Below, one piece after another: positions 46,542 to 58,059 of a stretch of 64,000 nucleotides of DNA. Each line of letters begins with the position of its first letter. The stretch's first letter is position 1. This DNA is from Ischnura elegans (lineage: Eukaryota > Arthropoda > Insecta > Odonata > Coenagrionidae). Made by a program: the position numbers and the translations under genes. Below the pieces are notes generated by a model. It saw only the letters and a program-made list of their open reading frames with translations, was not told where the DNA came from and did not search any database. The stretch covers positions 4,340,001-4,404,000 of the forward strand of contig NC_060258.1 of the NCBI RefSeq assembly GCF_921293095.1, written 5' to 3'.

Positions 46542-46937
46542 GGGGAGGGTGGGGCACAGTGAAACAAAAATTATTATTTTGCCTATAAAAACATTGCTTT
46601 TGAAAATAAAATAACAATGAAAATATATAAATGGTGCTTGTCATTTTCTTCACTATTCCTACTTTAAAAAATGGAATTATTTAAAAAAGCAATGGATTTA
46701 CATCAATTTTTGTAGTGATATGTCAATTGTTTCACTGTGCCCCATGTGTGGGGCACAGTGAAACAGGGCCTTTTTTACTTATGGGGCACAGTGAAACACA
46801 TTTTTTCAGATTTTATAATACCATTTATTTTTACCTTTGGCAATATTTTCACTAGAATGAAACTCACAATGCATGAATACAGTAATGGATTAAAAAACAT
46901 GAAACAAACTGCACCTTAGTCAGTGATAATTAGAAGC

Positions 46938-48759
46938 TTAACGAACATCTAAATTGGCAAATGAAATTTTAAATGAAATAAACCTTTTCATTCTTGCAGT
47001 TCCTTTGCGATAAGAAGGAGGTGGTAAAACTAATTTAATGTCTTTCATGCTGACAGATGCTATATCTTCAATATGTGGGAAAAAAAATGAATTTGGCACT
47101 TTGGAACTTTTTCGTAAATATGTAACTTCAGCGCCATTGTGTTTTCTTGCTTCTTTAATTATTCTACCTACATAGTAGAATTTTTTCTTCGATGAAAACT
47201 CAATCAAAACATAATCACCAACTTTTACTGTACCTACTTTATTTCCAAAACCTTCTAAAATATCCTCATTACCTTCCAAGGGGTTTGAAAGTCCTCCCTC
47301 TGACGTGGTGTCTGAATTTTGATGGGGCCCCTCACAGTTATCAATGGCAACATTGGCATTAAATAAACTTCTGCATGATTTAGTTGCCTCAGAAGTTTTT
47401 TTTCCTATAGCTGTATTTTTCTTTTCCATCATACGGATTTTTTCTGGTGTGTCTGTTATGATCATACTTTTGCCTGGTTCTCTTTTCCTGGTTGAATTTT
47501 TCCTTGGAGCGGCTTTAGGATAGCCCTTGAACTGAGCAGGACTTTGAAAAGTTCTTTTATCTTCACCTTGACCATTGTTTAAACTGGAAGTACTTGCAGT
47601 TGCTCTTAATTCTTGGCTCAATAAGTCACACTCTTCAGTTTCAGGAGAAGGCTGGTCTGTTACAGAACTACTCAAGAAATCTGCCTCGGTGAAAATGTGC
47701 CTATTATATGGATATATTCCAGTTTTTTTGAATCCATTAATAATAGTAGCTGGAGTCATAGCCTTTTGATGGGCAAAATTGACGCATCCTGCAATATGGT
47801 AGATGGAAAGAGCTTTACCTGGATTGCTTTTGTTCCAGGAATCAACTGCTGCGGCATAATAGGTCTTAAATGGAGCATAACAGGAAACATCCAAGGGCTG
47901 TAATTTGGCACTGCAATGAGGTGGAAGAGTCACAATCATTATGCCATACTCTTTTGCCAAATCTATTACTTGTATACTAATATGGCTTTGGTGATTATCC
48001 ATTATTAGCAGTGTAGGGTCTTCTTTACTTGTTTTTGTATGTTTGATGAAGTGCTTAATAACTTCAGGAAATATTTCTGCTGTCATCCAACCACTTTTCG
48101 ATGTCAGTCAAAGAGAGCCAGGAGGGGCATTGATCAACATATGATCACTGAACTTGACCCTTGGGAAAACAAATGCAGGGGGTATGGTGTTTCCGGATGC
48201 ACTCACAAAACAGCATGTAGTAACTAGAGTTCCCCTTTCACCTGCTGTTACATTATTTACCCCTTTGGATCCCTTTTCTGCAATCACCTTGGCAGACTTA
48301 TTTACGACTGTTGAGGTACCAGTTTCATCTAGATTCCATATTCTGGAACCATCACCAAAACATTCTGAACGTCTTAAGGCTGCACCAAGATTGTCAAAAA
48401 ATGTTTTCACTGTGTGTGCATTAAATGATGTGCAACGAGAAAGAGAACAGTTTTCAGGCTGCCGAATGCTTAAATTTGGATTTCGCTTCAAGAACAATCG
48501 TAGCCAGTCTAAACCTGCAGCAGAGTCATCATGCCAGTTTTTTGGCACTTGTATAGAGTTCACCACTGCCATTTCATAAGCTAGCTCTCGAGTGTTACGA
48601 GTCGACTGACCATAACAGAGTTTTGAGCATGTTATCAAATAGTCAGCCAAGCACTTTTCTTGTTCAGCTGTAAAAATCAATCTGGATTGATATTTTGGTG
48701 TCATGCGAACATGTTCACCAGTCCCTTCATCACTAGCCTTTTTTTGCTTACTCACATAC
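46938..48759 (-). pseudogene. pogo/Tigger transposase, exon 2 (one in-frame TGA)
   Basis: The minus strand begins at acceptor TTTTCAG and reads YVSKQKK, then a CENP-B-type DNA-binding region (DWLRLFLKRNPNLSIRQPE) and the DDE catalytic domain. Candidate acidic residues are D in WNLDETG, D in LLIMDNHQSH and D in LQPLDV. A basic C-terminal region follows (KSMIITDTPEKIRMMEKK, YYVGRIIKEA). A TGA at 48108-48110 interrupts NAPPGSL|LTSKSGWMTAEIF; the frame is the same on both sides. Otherwise the frame appears intact, so the copy is young or the TGA is recent. Confidence 0.88.
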
Positions 48760-48899
48760 CTGAAAAGAATCTTTTCAAAATTATTATTTGGAAAATTTGA
48801 ATGTCAGTTTACGTTTACTGTTTATTTGAAATTTAAAAAAATTTTCAGAAAACTTTCAATGTTACAAGATGTTCACATGCAAAAAACAAATAAACATAC
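48760..48899 (-). other. Intron of the pogo/Tigger transposase
   Basis: 140 bp, GTATGT...TTTTCAG on the minus strand. Joining exons gives TLSRYVSKQKK without a break, across the end of the psq helix-turn-helix. Confidence 0.75.
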
Positions 48900-49042
48900 C
48901 GACTGAGTGTTACATAATTGACATTACATTCTTTGGCTGCTTTCCTGATTGAATAGTTTTCATGCAGAACAAGATGAACTGCAGCGCGCATTTCACCATC
49001 TGTGAAGGATCCAATATGGCTCTTTCTTATTCTATTCCTCAT
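48900..49042 (-). CDS. pogo/Tigger transposase, exon 1 (psq helix-turn-helix)
   Basis: Starts ATG at 49042 (MRNRIRKSHIG) and carries FTDGEMRAAVHLVL, then YSIRKAAKECNVNYVTLSR, a psq-type helix-turn-helix that contacts the inverted ends. It ends in phase 2 at donor GTATGT and continues into exon 2. Confidence 0.8.
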
Positions 49043-49577
49043 TTTTGGAATCTTTATTCTGAAAATAATGAAATTCCATCAGAATAACAATAATAATTAC
49101 TATAGTAATCCACACTGCATATTTCAAGTCAAATAGTTCTTCCTAAATGAGACATGGGGCACAGTGAAACATGTTTCACTGTGCCCCATTTATCTTGTTT
49201 CAGTGTGCCCCACCAGGCCATCTTGAATAAATAAACTTACTGCATGAAAACAAATGAAGATATAGAAATATGTTTGGTGGTCTCCAAAACTTAAGAAATG
49301 GTAACAGTAAATACAATGATAAGTTAAGATTTCCCATGAAAAGGAAAAGTTTGTCAGTGTGAAATAATTCTTTGGAATTATTTACTTTTCTCACCTTAAA
49401 ATAGGTTTTGATCCATCAACAGGAGACTAGAAGAGCACAAGCCATGAGACTGCAGCAGCTGTTGTGGTGTTAGTTCCTTAATATAACACAGAGAGCACTA
49501 ATTCATAGAATTGTCAGGAGGAGGGAAATTTGAATTGTTTCACCCTGCCCCATGTTTCACTGTGCCCCACCCTCCCC

Positions 49578-50380
49578 TACATGTTATTATTTCGGTTCCG
49601 ATATGAGATAGCGCCCCATGTTTTAAATAATTATTGTTTTTCTTTTTTTACTCTATAGCATTGAAGAATATCTGTTTCATTAATTTTGATTCTTTTTTTG
49701 TCTTATTAGGTGCGTTGTTTTTAATTATTGGCATTAGTTTGACAGTGAATGACCTACTGACATATGGTCTGCAATCACTTTTTTTCTACATGGTGACTTT
49801 GTGATAGCGCTTAAGTATTTATAATTGCTTCTTTTTGATTAGCGTTTATACTACGATGTTTTTAATGATTCTTTATACACATTATGACATTGAGTATTAT
49901 TTTAAGGAAAAATTTCATTGGTGCTTTGCGTTTTTGTTTTGTAAAATCCAATGTCCTAAGGAACTTCAGTTTCGTTTCCCAATGGCACTACTTTTAGGAT
50001 AGCGCCCTTGTATTAAATGTCTTATTGTTATTTTATTTCTGCTGCATGGTGGTTGTAATGGTACGTTTCATAAATATTGATCATTTTTCTCTACCTTTAA
50101 GCTCGTTTCATTTGCATTCTGGCTTTAATGTATTTATGAATGACCCACTGAAACTTTGACTACACTTATATGATAAAGTCTTATTTTCGCGTATTATTAA
50201 TAAAAAAGAATAATTTTATGTGGTTATATGAAAAAAATAAACGTTATTCTGGCATTTTACCTTGTTTCATTACAAAAATCGCACTGATAACGTTGATATA
50301 AAGCATTTATTCTTAGCTAATACATTGGCGTTATTTCTTGGAGCGTGGGATGACCTTCCATGGGTCAAGATAATGTACCC
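49578..50380 (+). repeat. Outer right arm of the Foldback-like element
   Basis: Inverted counterpart of 36444-37250: GAGATAGCGCC at 49603 and 37205, AATGACCCACTGAAACTTTG at 50140, and the terminus CCATGGGTCAAGATAATGTA. Identity with the left arm is highest at the outer end. Confidence 0.8.
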
Positions 50381-50389
50381 CAAGGAAAC
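50381..50389 (+). repeat. Right 9-bp target-site duplication
   Basis: CAAGGAAAC, identical to 36435-36443, directly outside the right terminus. Confidence 0.75.
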
Positions 50390-51329
50390 TGCATTCACTA
50401 CAAGTATGTGCGAAAATGAAATACTTTAGAATGCTCAACGAAAGGAACGTAAAAGCCAAAAATAAATGAATCGCCTGAAAGATATACCAGGACGAAATAG
50501 CATGGACCGAGAATATTTTCAACAATTTTGGACACGATTACAAATTCCGTGGACACACAATATGCAATAAGATTTATCCACAACATTACTTGTTAATATA
50601 AGACAATACAATCAAACCTATAGAGACGATGTTTTCTAGTTGACATTTTATCCGCCAACAGCAGACATACAGAACAGCCCATGCATCCGTGTTTGAAGAC
50701 ACATTTCCTTCCATTTGATAAAATAAATAGACAATACGTTGATATTAATCATTTGTTTTCAATTTGTTGTAGAACAACTGTTTTTTGTTAATATTAATTC
50801 ATTAATTTGTCCAGAAACTGAATGTAAGCCCAACCTCGGCTTGCACATGGTCATATCCCATTTGCACTCTTTAAATCGGAAAATGACTATACACTTTTTA
50901 TGATGTAGTATTAATCGTTTAAAAATATCTATGAATGATATTTCTCAATAAATCCCAATATTAAACCACAAATCGTTGAAAATACCTCATGTTTCGATTG
51001 TAGGCCTGTTGCATTTGTTTTCCTCTAGCGGGGTTATTTGCAACTAAAGTCCGGTATCTGAACCAAATCTCGCTAGCCTGGTCAGTTAATAAGTACGGTG
51101 TCAATCAGCTTGAAATACTTGTGCAACGTTTGCTGTTTACTCTGCTGCTACGTGATTTCTTTGTGAGATCCGACTTAAATTTGAGCTCATTACGCCCTTT
51201 TCCTTGATAAGTCTAATGTTTTTGCATTGATGTACGTCATGGAAATGATTTTAATGTATTAGGAATTTGGAAATCACGGAGTGATACGTGGATGATTTGT
51301 TGGAGTGAATGAGATTTTGAATCGAAAAC
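50390..51329 (+). promoter_or_regulatory. 5' flank of gene B
   Basis: 940 bp upstream of the gene B ATG, which was joined to the gene A flank before the Foldback insertion. The last ~30 bp (GTGAATGAGATTTTGAATCG) match gene A's 5' UTR. No specific core promoter motif is claimed. Confidence 0.5.
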
Positions 51330-51497
51330 ATGAGTCGTACCAGCGGGATTTTCACGGAATCTTCGGATAGGAATCCAGAAATAGACATTTGCAGACTTTG
51401 TAGGGAGAAGCATGATTGTTATTACTGCATATTCACTTCGAATGTATCATGCAAAATATCTGTTAAGGATGCCCTACATGATTTAGTTGGTTTACAA
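51330..51497 (+). CDS. Gene B exon E1: start of ZAD
   Basis: 168 nt, 56 codons, from ATG (51330) to donor GTAAGTGG. It encodes MSRTSGIFTESSDRN, then IDICRLCREKHDC (first CxxC of the ZAD) and KISVKDALHDLVGLQ. With E2 it forms a complete ZAD of the CxxC...CxxC type, the N-terminal zinc-dependent dimerisation domain of insect C2H2 factors. Gene A has the same exon in mirror image 15 kb to the left. Confidence 0.9.
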
Positions 51498-51606
51498 GTA
51501 AGTGGCACATAAAATGATTATCGATTTTCTTTACAATGGTGCTTACTTCATTTTATGTTTTAATTCCAAACTCTATTTATGTGTAACTTGTTTATTAACG
51601 TCTCAG

Positions 51607-51744
51607 GTTTCTGTGGGAGATAGCCTGCCCACTACCATGTGTCCACCGTGTTTGAAGAAACTTACGGAATTCAGTGTTTTCAAAAAGATTTGTTTAGAAT
51701 CAAACGCCATTCTGAGTAAAAGTTTACCGAGAAGTTGCTTCAGG
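51607..51744 (+). CDS. Gene B exon E2: end of ZAD
   Basis: 138 nt, 46 codons, phase 0-0, acceptor CGTCTCAG and donor GTGAGTAC. It encodes VSVGDSLPTTMCPPCLKKLT (second CxxC), then FSVFKKICLESNAILSKSLP and RSCFR, the long C-terminal helix of the ZAD. Intact here, whereas gene A has a TGA at the Ser of AILS. Confidence 0.9.
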
Positions 51745-53959
51745 GTGAGTACTTTTGGTAATTTCTTATTTGAAGACTGGTGTAGTATAAGTATTGCAGA
51801 GGTGAAACTCTTTGGTTTATGTAGACAAAAGCAGGAATCAAGAATGATATATTTTGCGAAACGTTTTACGGAAAAGTGTAACAAGTCCAATTTCCCGTAA
51901 ATGGTTTTTCCCTATCCGTCAATCCTTGGCAAGGTCCTATCAATGTTGCTGTTGGTGTTACAGGGGCGACGATTGAAGACATTTTGTCTTCTGGTAAAAT
52001 TAAGTGTGTGCTAAACTACTAGGAAATCATAGCATTCAAATTCAATATTTATCAACTCAAAAAGACAATCTACCCACTGTGCCCTACCACGCTACCTTTT
52101 TAAGTATTTGATTAGGTAATCGGAGCATGTTAAAGTGAACAAAAAAATCCCTGACGATTTGCTGGTAAAGATTGAAGTGTCAGAGACCCAGAAATTGGTT
52201 TGTCAATGCGTTGTCAAATAAAGTCACATGTGCACGCGAACGTATTATCTTTCTTGGGCTCGGAGCCTCTTCCTTACCTTGAATTATGATCTCATGAGGC
52301 TATGGTTATGTAAAACTACAATTATCTTTGCGAAGTTTCGGAAGTTGATTGTTTATTTTCAAATAATCTTGTATTAATATATGGTGGTTACAAGGAAGGT
52401 AAGATTGGCAAAGTGTTACAAAAAAAAGTTCAAAGGTTACCTGTGTTAGAAACGCATTTTTTTAGGTACTGAGATGTTTATTCTTCATAACCGTCTTCAA
52501 AATCTTTGCAAATAATATGGAATGCAGAAGCTTACTCATGAATTCTCAGATTCTCTTACTCCATCATGGACAACATTTTTTACACAATCTTTTAGATAGA
52601 CTCTATTTTGTTTCTAAAAGTACATTATAATATTTGAAAGTTTTCTATAAATTTTGTGGTTAGCAAGTTTAAATATGACATTAGCATAAATAAGCTCAAA
52701 GGTTACCTGTGTTAGGAAATATATTTTTTAGGTCCTTCATAACAGTCTTCAAAATCTTTGCAAAGGATATGGCATGCAGAAGCTTAGTCAGGAGTTACGC
52801 CAGGCCAGATTCTCCTACTCCATCATGGCTGACGTTTCTATTTCGACGAGTTGTCCTGGTGCACTCATGACGATGGACAGCTCGTACATCAAAACTTCGG
52901 CTGATTGTAAGATAGAGTTGGAGAATCTGACCCAGTGGAATTCCCATGTAACCTTTAACGATTCTATATGCAGGGAAAACCTGTGATAATTCTTTTTATG
53001 ATATGTATTCCTGGCAAGGTTATTCCATTCTTAATTTTTTGGGGCTATCGACGTAAATAAGGGTTATAAATTCATACTCAGAGTAGCTTAATTCTTACAA
53101 TCTATTTTGAGGTCTATTCTCTTGAAACCTTTTTTATTTATTTTGATAATGTTTTGCGTACTAATTGCGTGATATTTGGAATGTGATGCTGTTTTAATTT
53201 GTGGATCAATTTTGCACAATGAGTTTGGAGTGTGTTGACAGAAATATTATGTTATAAGGAGACATCGCCAAAGTGATGTTCGGGATCTGCATGCGGATGT
53301 TATTGATTGAAACTTTATAGGTAAGGTAGAAAAAGTGCCACGGCTCTCTTCCACACAGGCCCGGATTTGAGGAATATTCCCTTGTAAAGATTTTGGGCAG
53401 GATGACATCCCTTGAGTAATGGCTACCTCTTTAACTACGGCCGTGTTTTTCTCTCTTCTTATTTTTGAAATCACTGTTACATTTTATCCCCATTCGTTTA
53501 ATTTAGTTACTTCGCGATTTTTTAAATTTAATATCAATTTATGGATTTTAAACGAAAGTCCATCTTGTCTCTTACCACACCGATTACTCTTGGGTTGTCA
53601 TGTTGTGCGAAGTCTTTACAAGCGAATATCTCTCGAACCAGGGCCTTTGTGGAAGAAAGCAGTGACACTTTTTCTACCTTACCCGTATAGTTTCAGAAAA
53701 TAACATCCGTATCCATATCCTGAACATCACTTTGGCGACGTCTCCTTGTTAGTGCATAAGGAATAATTAGTGTTTTTTGCTGATTTTTTTAGCATACCTT
53801 TGAGATTATGCAGCCAACTGTGGTGGTAAACTTTTTCACCAATCTGTAGAGTGAAAGATTTAGTTAGTGATGTGTATTTATTTTGTATTTTAATGGTTGA
53901 TTTGATTAATAATTTATAATTGTGGTTGATTAATTAGGCTCTGACCACCCTAATATAGA
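51745..53959 (+). other. Gene B intron E2-E3, 5' part
   Basis: AT-rich, alignable in blocks with gene A. It includes a ~140-bp hairpin (about 52803-52940) with ends CAGATTCTCC and GGAGAATCTG, at the site where gene A carries the 0.8-kb TIR element. Confidence 0.5.
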
Positions 53960-54780
53960 AATGTAGCTATTAGAATATCTTATATGGGTGAGACGTGAAA
54001 GGCAGATGTTGTCCATTGCTAGCTGCAATTTTTTCTCATCATTGTGGCAGAGCTTGAATACTGGAATAGTTTAAATGTTCATCTTTTGAGGTTAGGCATG
54101 AATGAAACCATTTTTCACGGTATTCATTTGAGTGCAACTGCTGATCTGTCAGACCATGTAATATTGAATGCAACAAATAATAATCAGATGATTCAATGTC
54201 TGGGGAATTTGGTGGGTGCATTTGGCATTTGCATTTGAGTGTTTGCAGCTAGGTTTTAATGTTTAAAGTTCTAGGCTTTGTAATGTGAGGTTGAGCATTT
54301 CATGCTGTGGAATTACTGTTGAATCATTGGGAACACAACTTCCTTGCTTGATACTAAATTCACAATGCATGCAATCCCTTGAAAATGGCTTGGTGGGCAA
54401 CTACAAATACAGAGCAGGCTCTTCTTGAGTATGGCATTGATCTTCATTGAGCAATGCCCTAATTGATTTTCTCTGGAGGTTTTTGGCCTTTCTACACCTG
54501 GACAGTTGTCATCATTGAAATAATTGTCTTTGAAGCTATGATACCAATCGTGTAACATTGTTTCTCTTATAGCATATCTTGGTTAACTTTATGGTGCTCT
54601 TATCTCAACACCAACAAAGTATCTAATGCCATGACGTATTCATCATGGTTGTTGCACAGTTTGTTTACCTAATGTCTAAGCTTGAGTCATGATTATTCTG
54701 GTAGTTCAAAATTGACCTGCAATCAGTGCTATAGCCATCTATTGACAGGCAGTTGGAACTTTGTTTCGAGCATAATACAT
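53960..54780 (-). mobile_element. Decayed mariner transposon in the gene B intron
   Basis: The minus strand retains PPNSPDIESSDYYLLHSI, LHSNEYREKWFHSCLTSKDE and SSIQALPQ, the mariner C-terminus, and upstream CSCPPSHFQG. It is the counterpart of 32370-33260 in gene A, with independent damage. Confidence 0.75.
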
Positions 54781-55498
54781 AATTGCCGTGTAATTGGTTT
54801 TAAATGTTTTAAGGATAATAGTGACAAGGTAATTTTAAAAAATATTTCATGAAATAGTTCTGGAAGAGAAGATGATTTCAAGGCCTGTTTTCTTTCTGCA
54901 TAAATATTATACCCTGTATTCTCTTCCAGAGTTTATATTTGAGTATTAACAAGAGGAAAGAGATCCTAAAAAATTCATTGAAAACATACTCCACTTATTT
55001 TTTCAATGATTCTACTGTTGATAAAAGGATAAATAGTGATTTTGGCCTTTTAACAGCTACTACAACAAAAATGATAATTGCAGAAGCAAATTGAGTGCAA
55101 GAATAAGAAACTTGATTAATTCATTTTCTTAACTGCAAAAAATTGAATCTTCAGTCTCTCATTTGATTTCTCATGATTTGAAAAAAAACTGTAAAATGTT
55201 GCATCTGAATAATCTCCATTCTCTCTCGTGTATTATGCTGTGAAGGGGCAGCTTCCATGGCCCCTAAGATAATTAGAAAAAACCCTGTGTTTACTTGGAA
55301 TATCAGAAATCTTCCTGCTATTTTTTTTCAGTTTGCGCTGTAGCTTTTCAGTATTTGATTAACAGGCATGCAGAGACCATGCCATTTTTAAGTGATAACA
55401 GAGGCAGTATGTGTAACATTTTTCTCCCTAATGCTTTGAGTATCCCATATATGTGTTTTTAAAGAGATAAAGGTTTATCCCTGTTACTTTTTCTGCAG
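54781..55498 (+). other. Gene B intron E2-E3, 3' part
   Basis: AT-rich, homologous to gene A 31645-32370. No further feature. Confidence 0.4.
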
Positions 55499-55666
55499 AG
55501 TTTTGAAGGAGGAGGGGCAGATGATGAGGAGTTGGAGCCTTGTGTGGAGACTAAGGACTGCATTCAAGATGTCATTGAAAACACTTCAGAGTTCGCATGC
55601 TCAGACAAAATGACTGAAGTATACATTCCTGTGCCAGACTGCCTATTGCCCAGGGACGATAATTTG
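55499..55666 (+). CDS. Gene B exon E3
   Basis: 168 nt, 56 codons, phase 0-0, acceptor TTTCTGCAG and donor GTAAATTA. It encodes SFEGGGADDEELEPCVETKD, then CIQDVIENTSEFAC and MTEVYIPVPDCLLPRDDNL. Acidic linker with the conserved TEVYIPVPDCLLPR block. Confidence 0.85.
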
Positions 55667-56675
55667 GTAAATTATAATCTCATTCACTGTGATAACTGAG
55701 TCTAATCACCTTCATTTTTACAAATTTCTTGGTTGTATGAGGAATGGGGGTGTGTCTGTTATAAATTTAAGTGTTTTTGTGGGAAGTCACTGGCATAATG
55801 CAACCTTCAGATGCTGTTCTTTATAGTAGTGACACATGAGGCAGGAAGTCGAACCACACAAATATTTTCATGCCAGTCAATAGCAGTTGTACGGCATTGA
55901 TAATCTGTTGACAGAAATATCTCTTATCCCGTGGAGTATAATTTTGGAGACACTTGTCGAATCTCTGTTCAAGCCATTAGTGGTGGCTATAACAAGGCTG
56001 TGTCTCATGATTGCCCTCTATTTGTTCAAGCCATCATCCTCCATTATTTCAACTGAGGAACCAGCATTAACTATTGTGAATCCTTTTTATAAGCCTAGGT
56101 GAAGAAAGGATGAAGGCAATTCAATGTACGGTGGAACCTCGACGTATCGTTCCCACTGTTGTGCCCTTACTGTAAGTGGCCAATACTCTCATTATAACAA
56201 TGTGATGTTGGTGGCCTAGCTCTCACCCTCCCTAGTTGAGCATTTATATGCTGGAGTTTGATATGTGAGTTGCAAGAATTTATGAGTATTTTGCACTGCC
56301 AAAACATATCAATTGTTGTTGATGTGAATTGTTCCGGATTAACTTTTACTCAATTTTCTGCCGCTGTCAGGTACTCAAAGTTTTGAAACATATTCCACAA
56401 TTTTTTATTTTAAGTTAATATTATTATTGTTAGATTTATAAGAAATTTTTTTCTAGAAGATTTCAAGTGTTTTTTTAATCAGTGCTCTTATAGAGTTAAA
56501 TGTCAAATCATTTTGAAAATAATTATACTGATTTTGGCCAGATTGGGTGGCTGCAAGTGTACAAGTGAAAGAGAAGATTTTATTATCAAATGATCTTATT
56601 ATGTTTAGCTTTTTTTGTGCTGAAATGAGGTTTTTATTGTTTTGCCTTTGAGTGACACCCATTGTTCTCTTCTAG
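55667..56675 (+). other. Gene B intron E3-E4
   Basis: No additional feature. Partly alignable with gene A 30691-31476. Confidence 0.4.
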
Positions 56676-56792
56676 TGTCATGTGAAAGAGGAGAACCAAG
56701 ATCACCTCAGTGAGGAGAATTATCCTGTGCTCTACACAGATTCAGCTGGAATTTCAAATTATTACTCAGACACATTGATGACTGATGAATTG
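56676..56792 (+). CDS. Gene B exon E4
   Basis: 117 nt, 39 codons, phase 0-0, acceptor TCTTCTAG and donor GTGAGTTA. It encodes CHVKEENQDHLSEENYPVLY, then AGISNYYSDTLMTDEL. Intact, unlike E4 of gene A. Confidence 0.85.
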
Positions 56793-57865
56793 GTGAGTTA
56801 ACTCTCACCTTCTATTGTTCCTTTTTTCTAGGGCACAATGTCTTTCCGTCGTGGAATATTGGCAACACCTCTCAGCAGAAACCTACAGCATTTTCCCTCA
56901 CCTGATCAGTCATTTAGATCTACAGAAGAGCCTTCGCGCATGAATTGTTTAATATGAATGATTAATTGCTATGGACACATTTGGTGTACTTTTGCTAAAC
57001 TGACAGTTGAACTTCACTCACTGGGCAATTGAGCTTGCCGTCATCAGAGTACTCGGCAGTTATATTTTTGTGATCACACAAACACAGTTTTCACTTCCAT
57101 TCGCCACAAAACAGAAGGGGGGGATACAGAATTGAGAGCATTTCTGAGTTCTGTTGAATTTGGTACTCTGACAGAATGACCATGACATCATGATGCAGCT
57201 GCTAGCCAAATTCAACTACATAAATCTCATTCCTTATGAGAGATTGATGTTCATAGGAATCAGATTGTTGCAGGTTTGGATTTTGTGATGAAATCCAACA
57301 GGAATTTACAGTGTTGGCTAGGGATTCAACCGTCTGTGCCATTTTTGAATGGGGCATTTGACGTTTTCAATGCTAGTGGATTGCCGAAAGATATCTATTT
57401 TTAGTGACTAGAACTGATTTTTCTTTACTCTGACTGAATTTTCTGCTACTGTTGCTCTAGTCTTGAAACCCTTCCACTTTTAATGAAATATTAAGATTTT
57501 GCTTATTCTTAAATTTTTTTCTATTTTTTAGAAGTCAGTGCTCATGGTCCCTTTGGAAATTAATTTTAATGATCGGGGAAGTTCACTACTTAAAAAGCTA
57601 TTTATTCCCAAGATTTTCCTAATAAAGTTGTTTCTTCTCATACTACGGCTATTATTAGATTATTTGAGAATGAATAAGAATTTTACTGACTGAATCATTT
57701 TGGTTAATCAAGTTAATCTGTTTTCTACAAAGAAACCAGAATCGTTCATCAGGAATAATTTATTTTCTACGTACACTTTGCATTTCAAGCTTTGTTCATG
57801 AAAACTATTTCTTCTTGTACCAATTGATTAAAATGGGTATCCATCGTTGTCCCTCTTTCCAATAG
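56793..57865 (+). other. Gene B intron E4-E5
   Basis: Colinear with gene A 29501-30574. No extra feature. Confidence 0.5.
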
Positions 57866-58000
57866 AGTGATCGGGTAACGTACAAGTGCTCTTCTGTTAA
57901 AGAAGATCAGATTAGCGATGATGAAGAAGGACTTTATGTACTCAATGATTGCTCTGATGGTGTCTCAAATAAACTGATGGATCAAGACTCTTCTGATCAG
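57866..58000 (+). CDS. Gene B exon E5
   Basis: 135 nt, 45 codons, phase 0-0, acceptor TTTCCAATAG and donor GTAATACT. It encodes SDRVTYKCSSVKEDQISDDE, then EGLYVLNDCSDGVSNKLMDQ, ending DSSDQ. Acidic linker, nearly the same as gene A E5. Confidence 0.85.
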
Positions 58001-58059
58001 GTAATACTATTAATGAACTTTATTTTGTACTGTATCACCATCATAATTTAACAGAACTA

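Larger units (their letters stand above)
46542..49577 (-). mobile_element. pogo/Tigger transposon, nearly complete
   Basis: 3036 bp flanked by TA (46540-46541 and 49578-49579), with perfect 24-bp inverted ends beginning GGGGAGGGTGGGGCACAGTG. GGGGCACAGTGAAAC recurs several times in both orientations near each end (46735-46800; 49150-49210), likely transposase-binding subterminal repeats. The Foldback left arm at about 37243 supplies the uninterrupted sequence, confirming the ends. Confidence 0.9.
36444..50380. mobile_element. Giant Foldback/MULE-like element with satellite-built inverted arms
   Basis: The left terminus reads ACGTACATTATTTTAACCC; the right terminus reverse-complemented reads GGGTACATTATCTTGACCC. 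They continue as a long inverted repeat, nearly identical over the outer ~330 bp (36444-36780 against 50050-50380). Inside this both arms consist of ~539-bp tandem repeats. A perfect 9-bp direct repeat flanks the whole. Long inverted arms of subrepeats plus 9-bp duplications are the hallmark of Drosophila FB elements, related to MULEs. Total 13,937 bp, about 10.9 kb without the nested pogo element. No MULE transposase is seen, so it would be non-autonomous. Confidence 0.7.

Noticed and set aside
48108-48110. Selenocysteine or readthrough at the TGA in the pogo transposase
   Set aside because: No reason to expect it in this family; a single nonsense mutation is the simpler reading.
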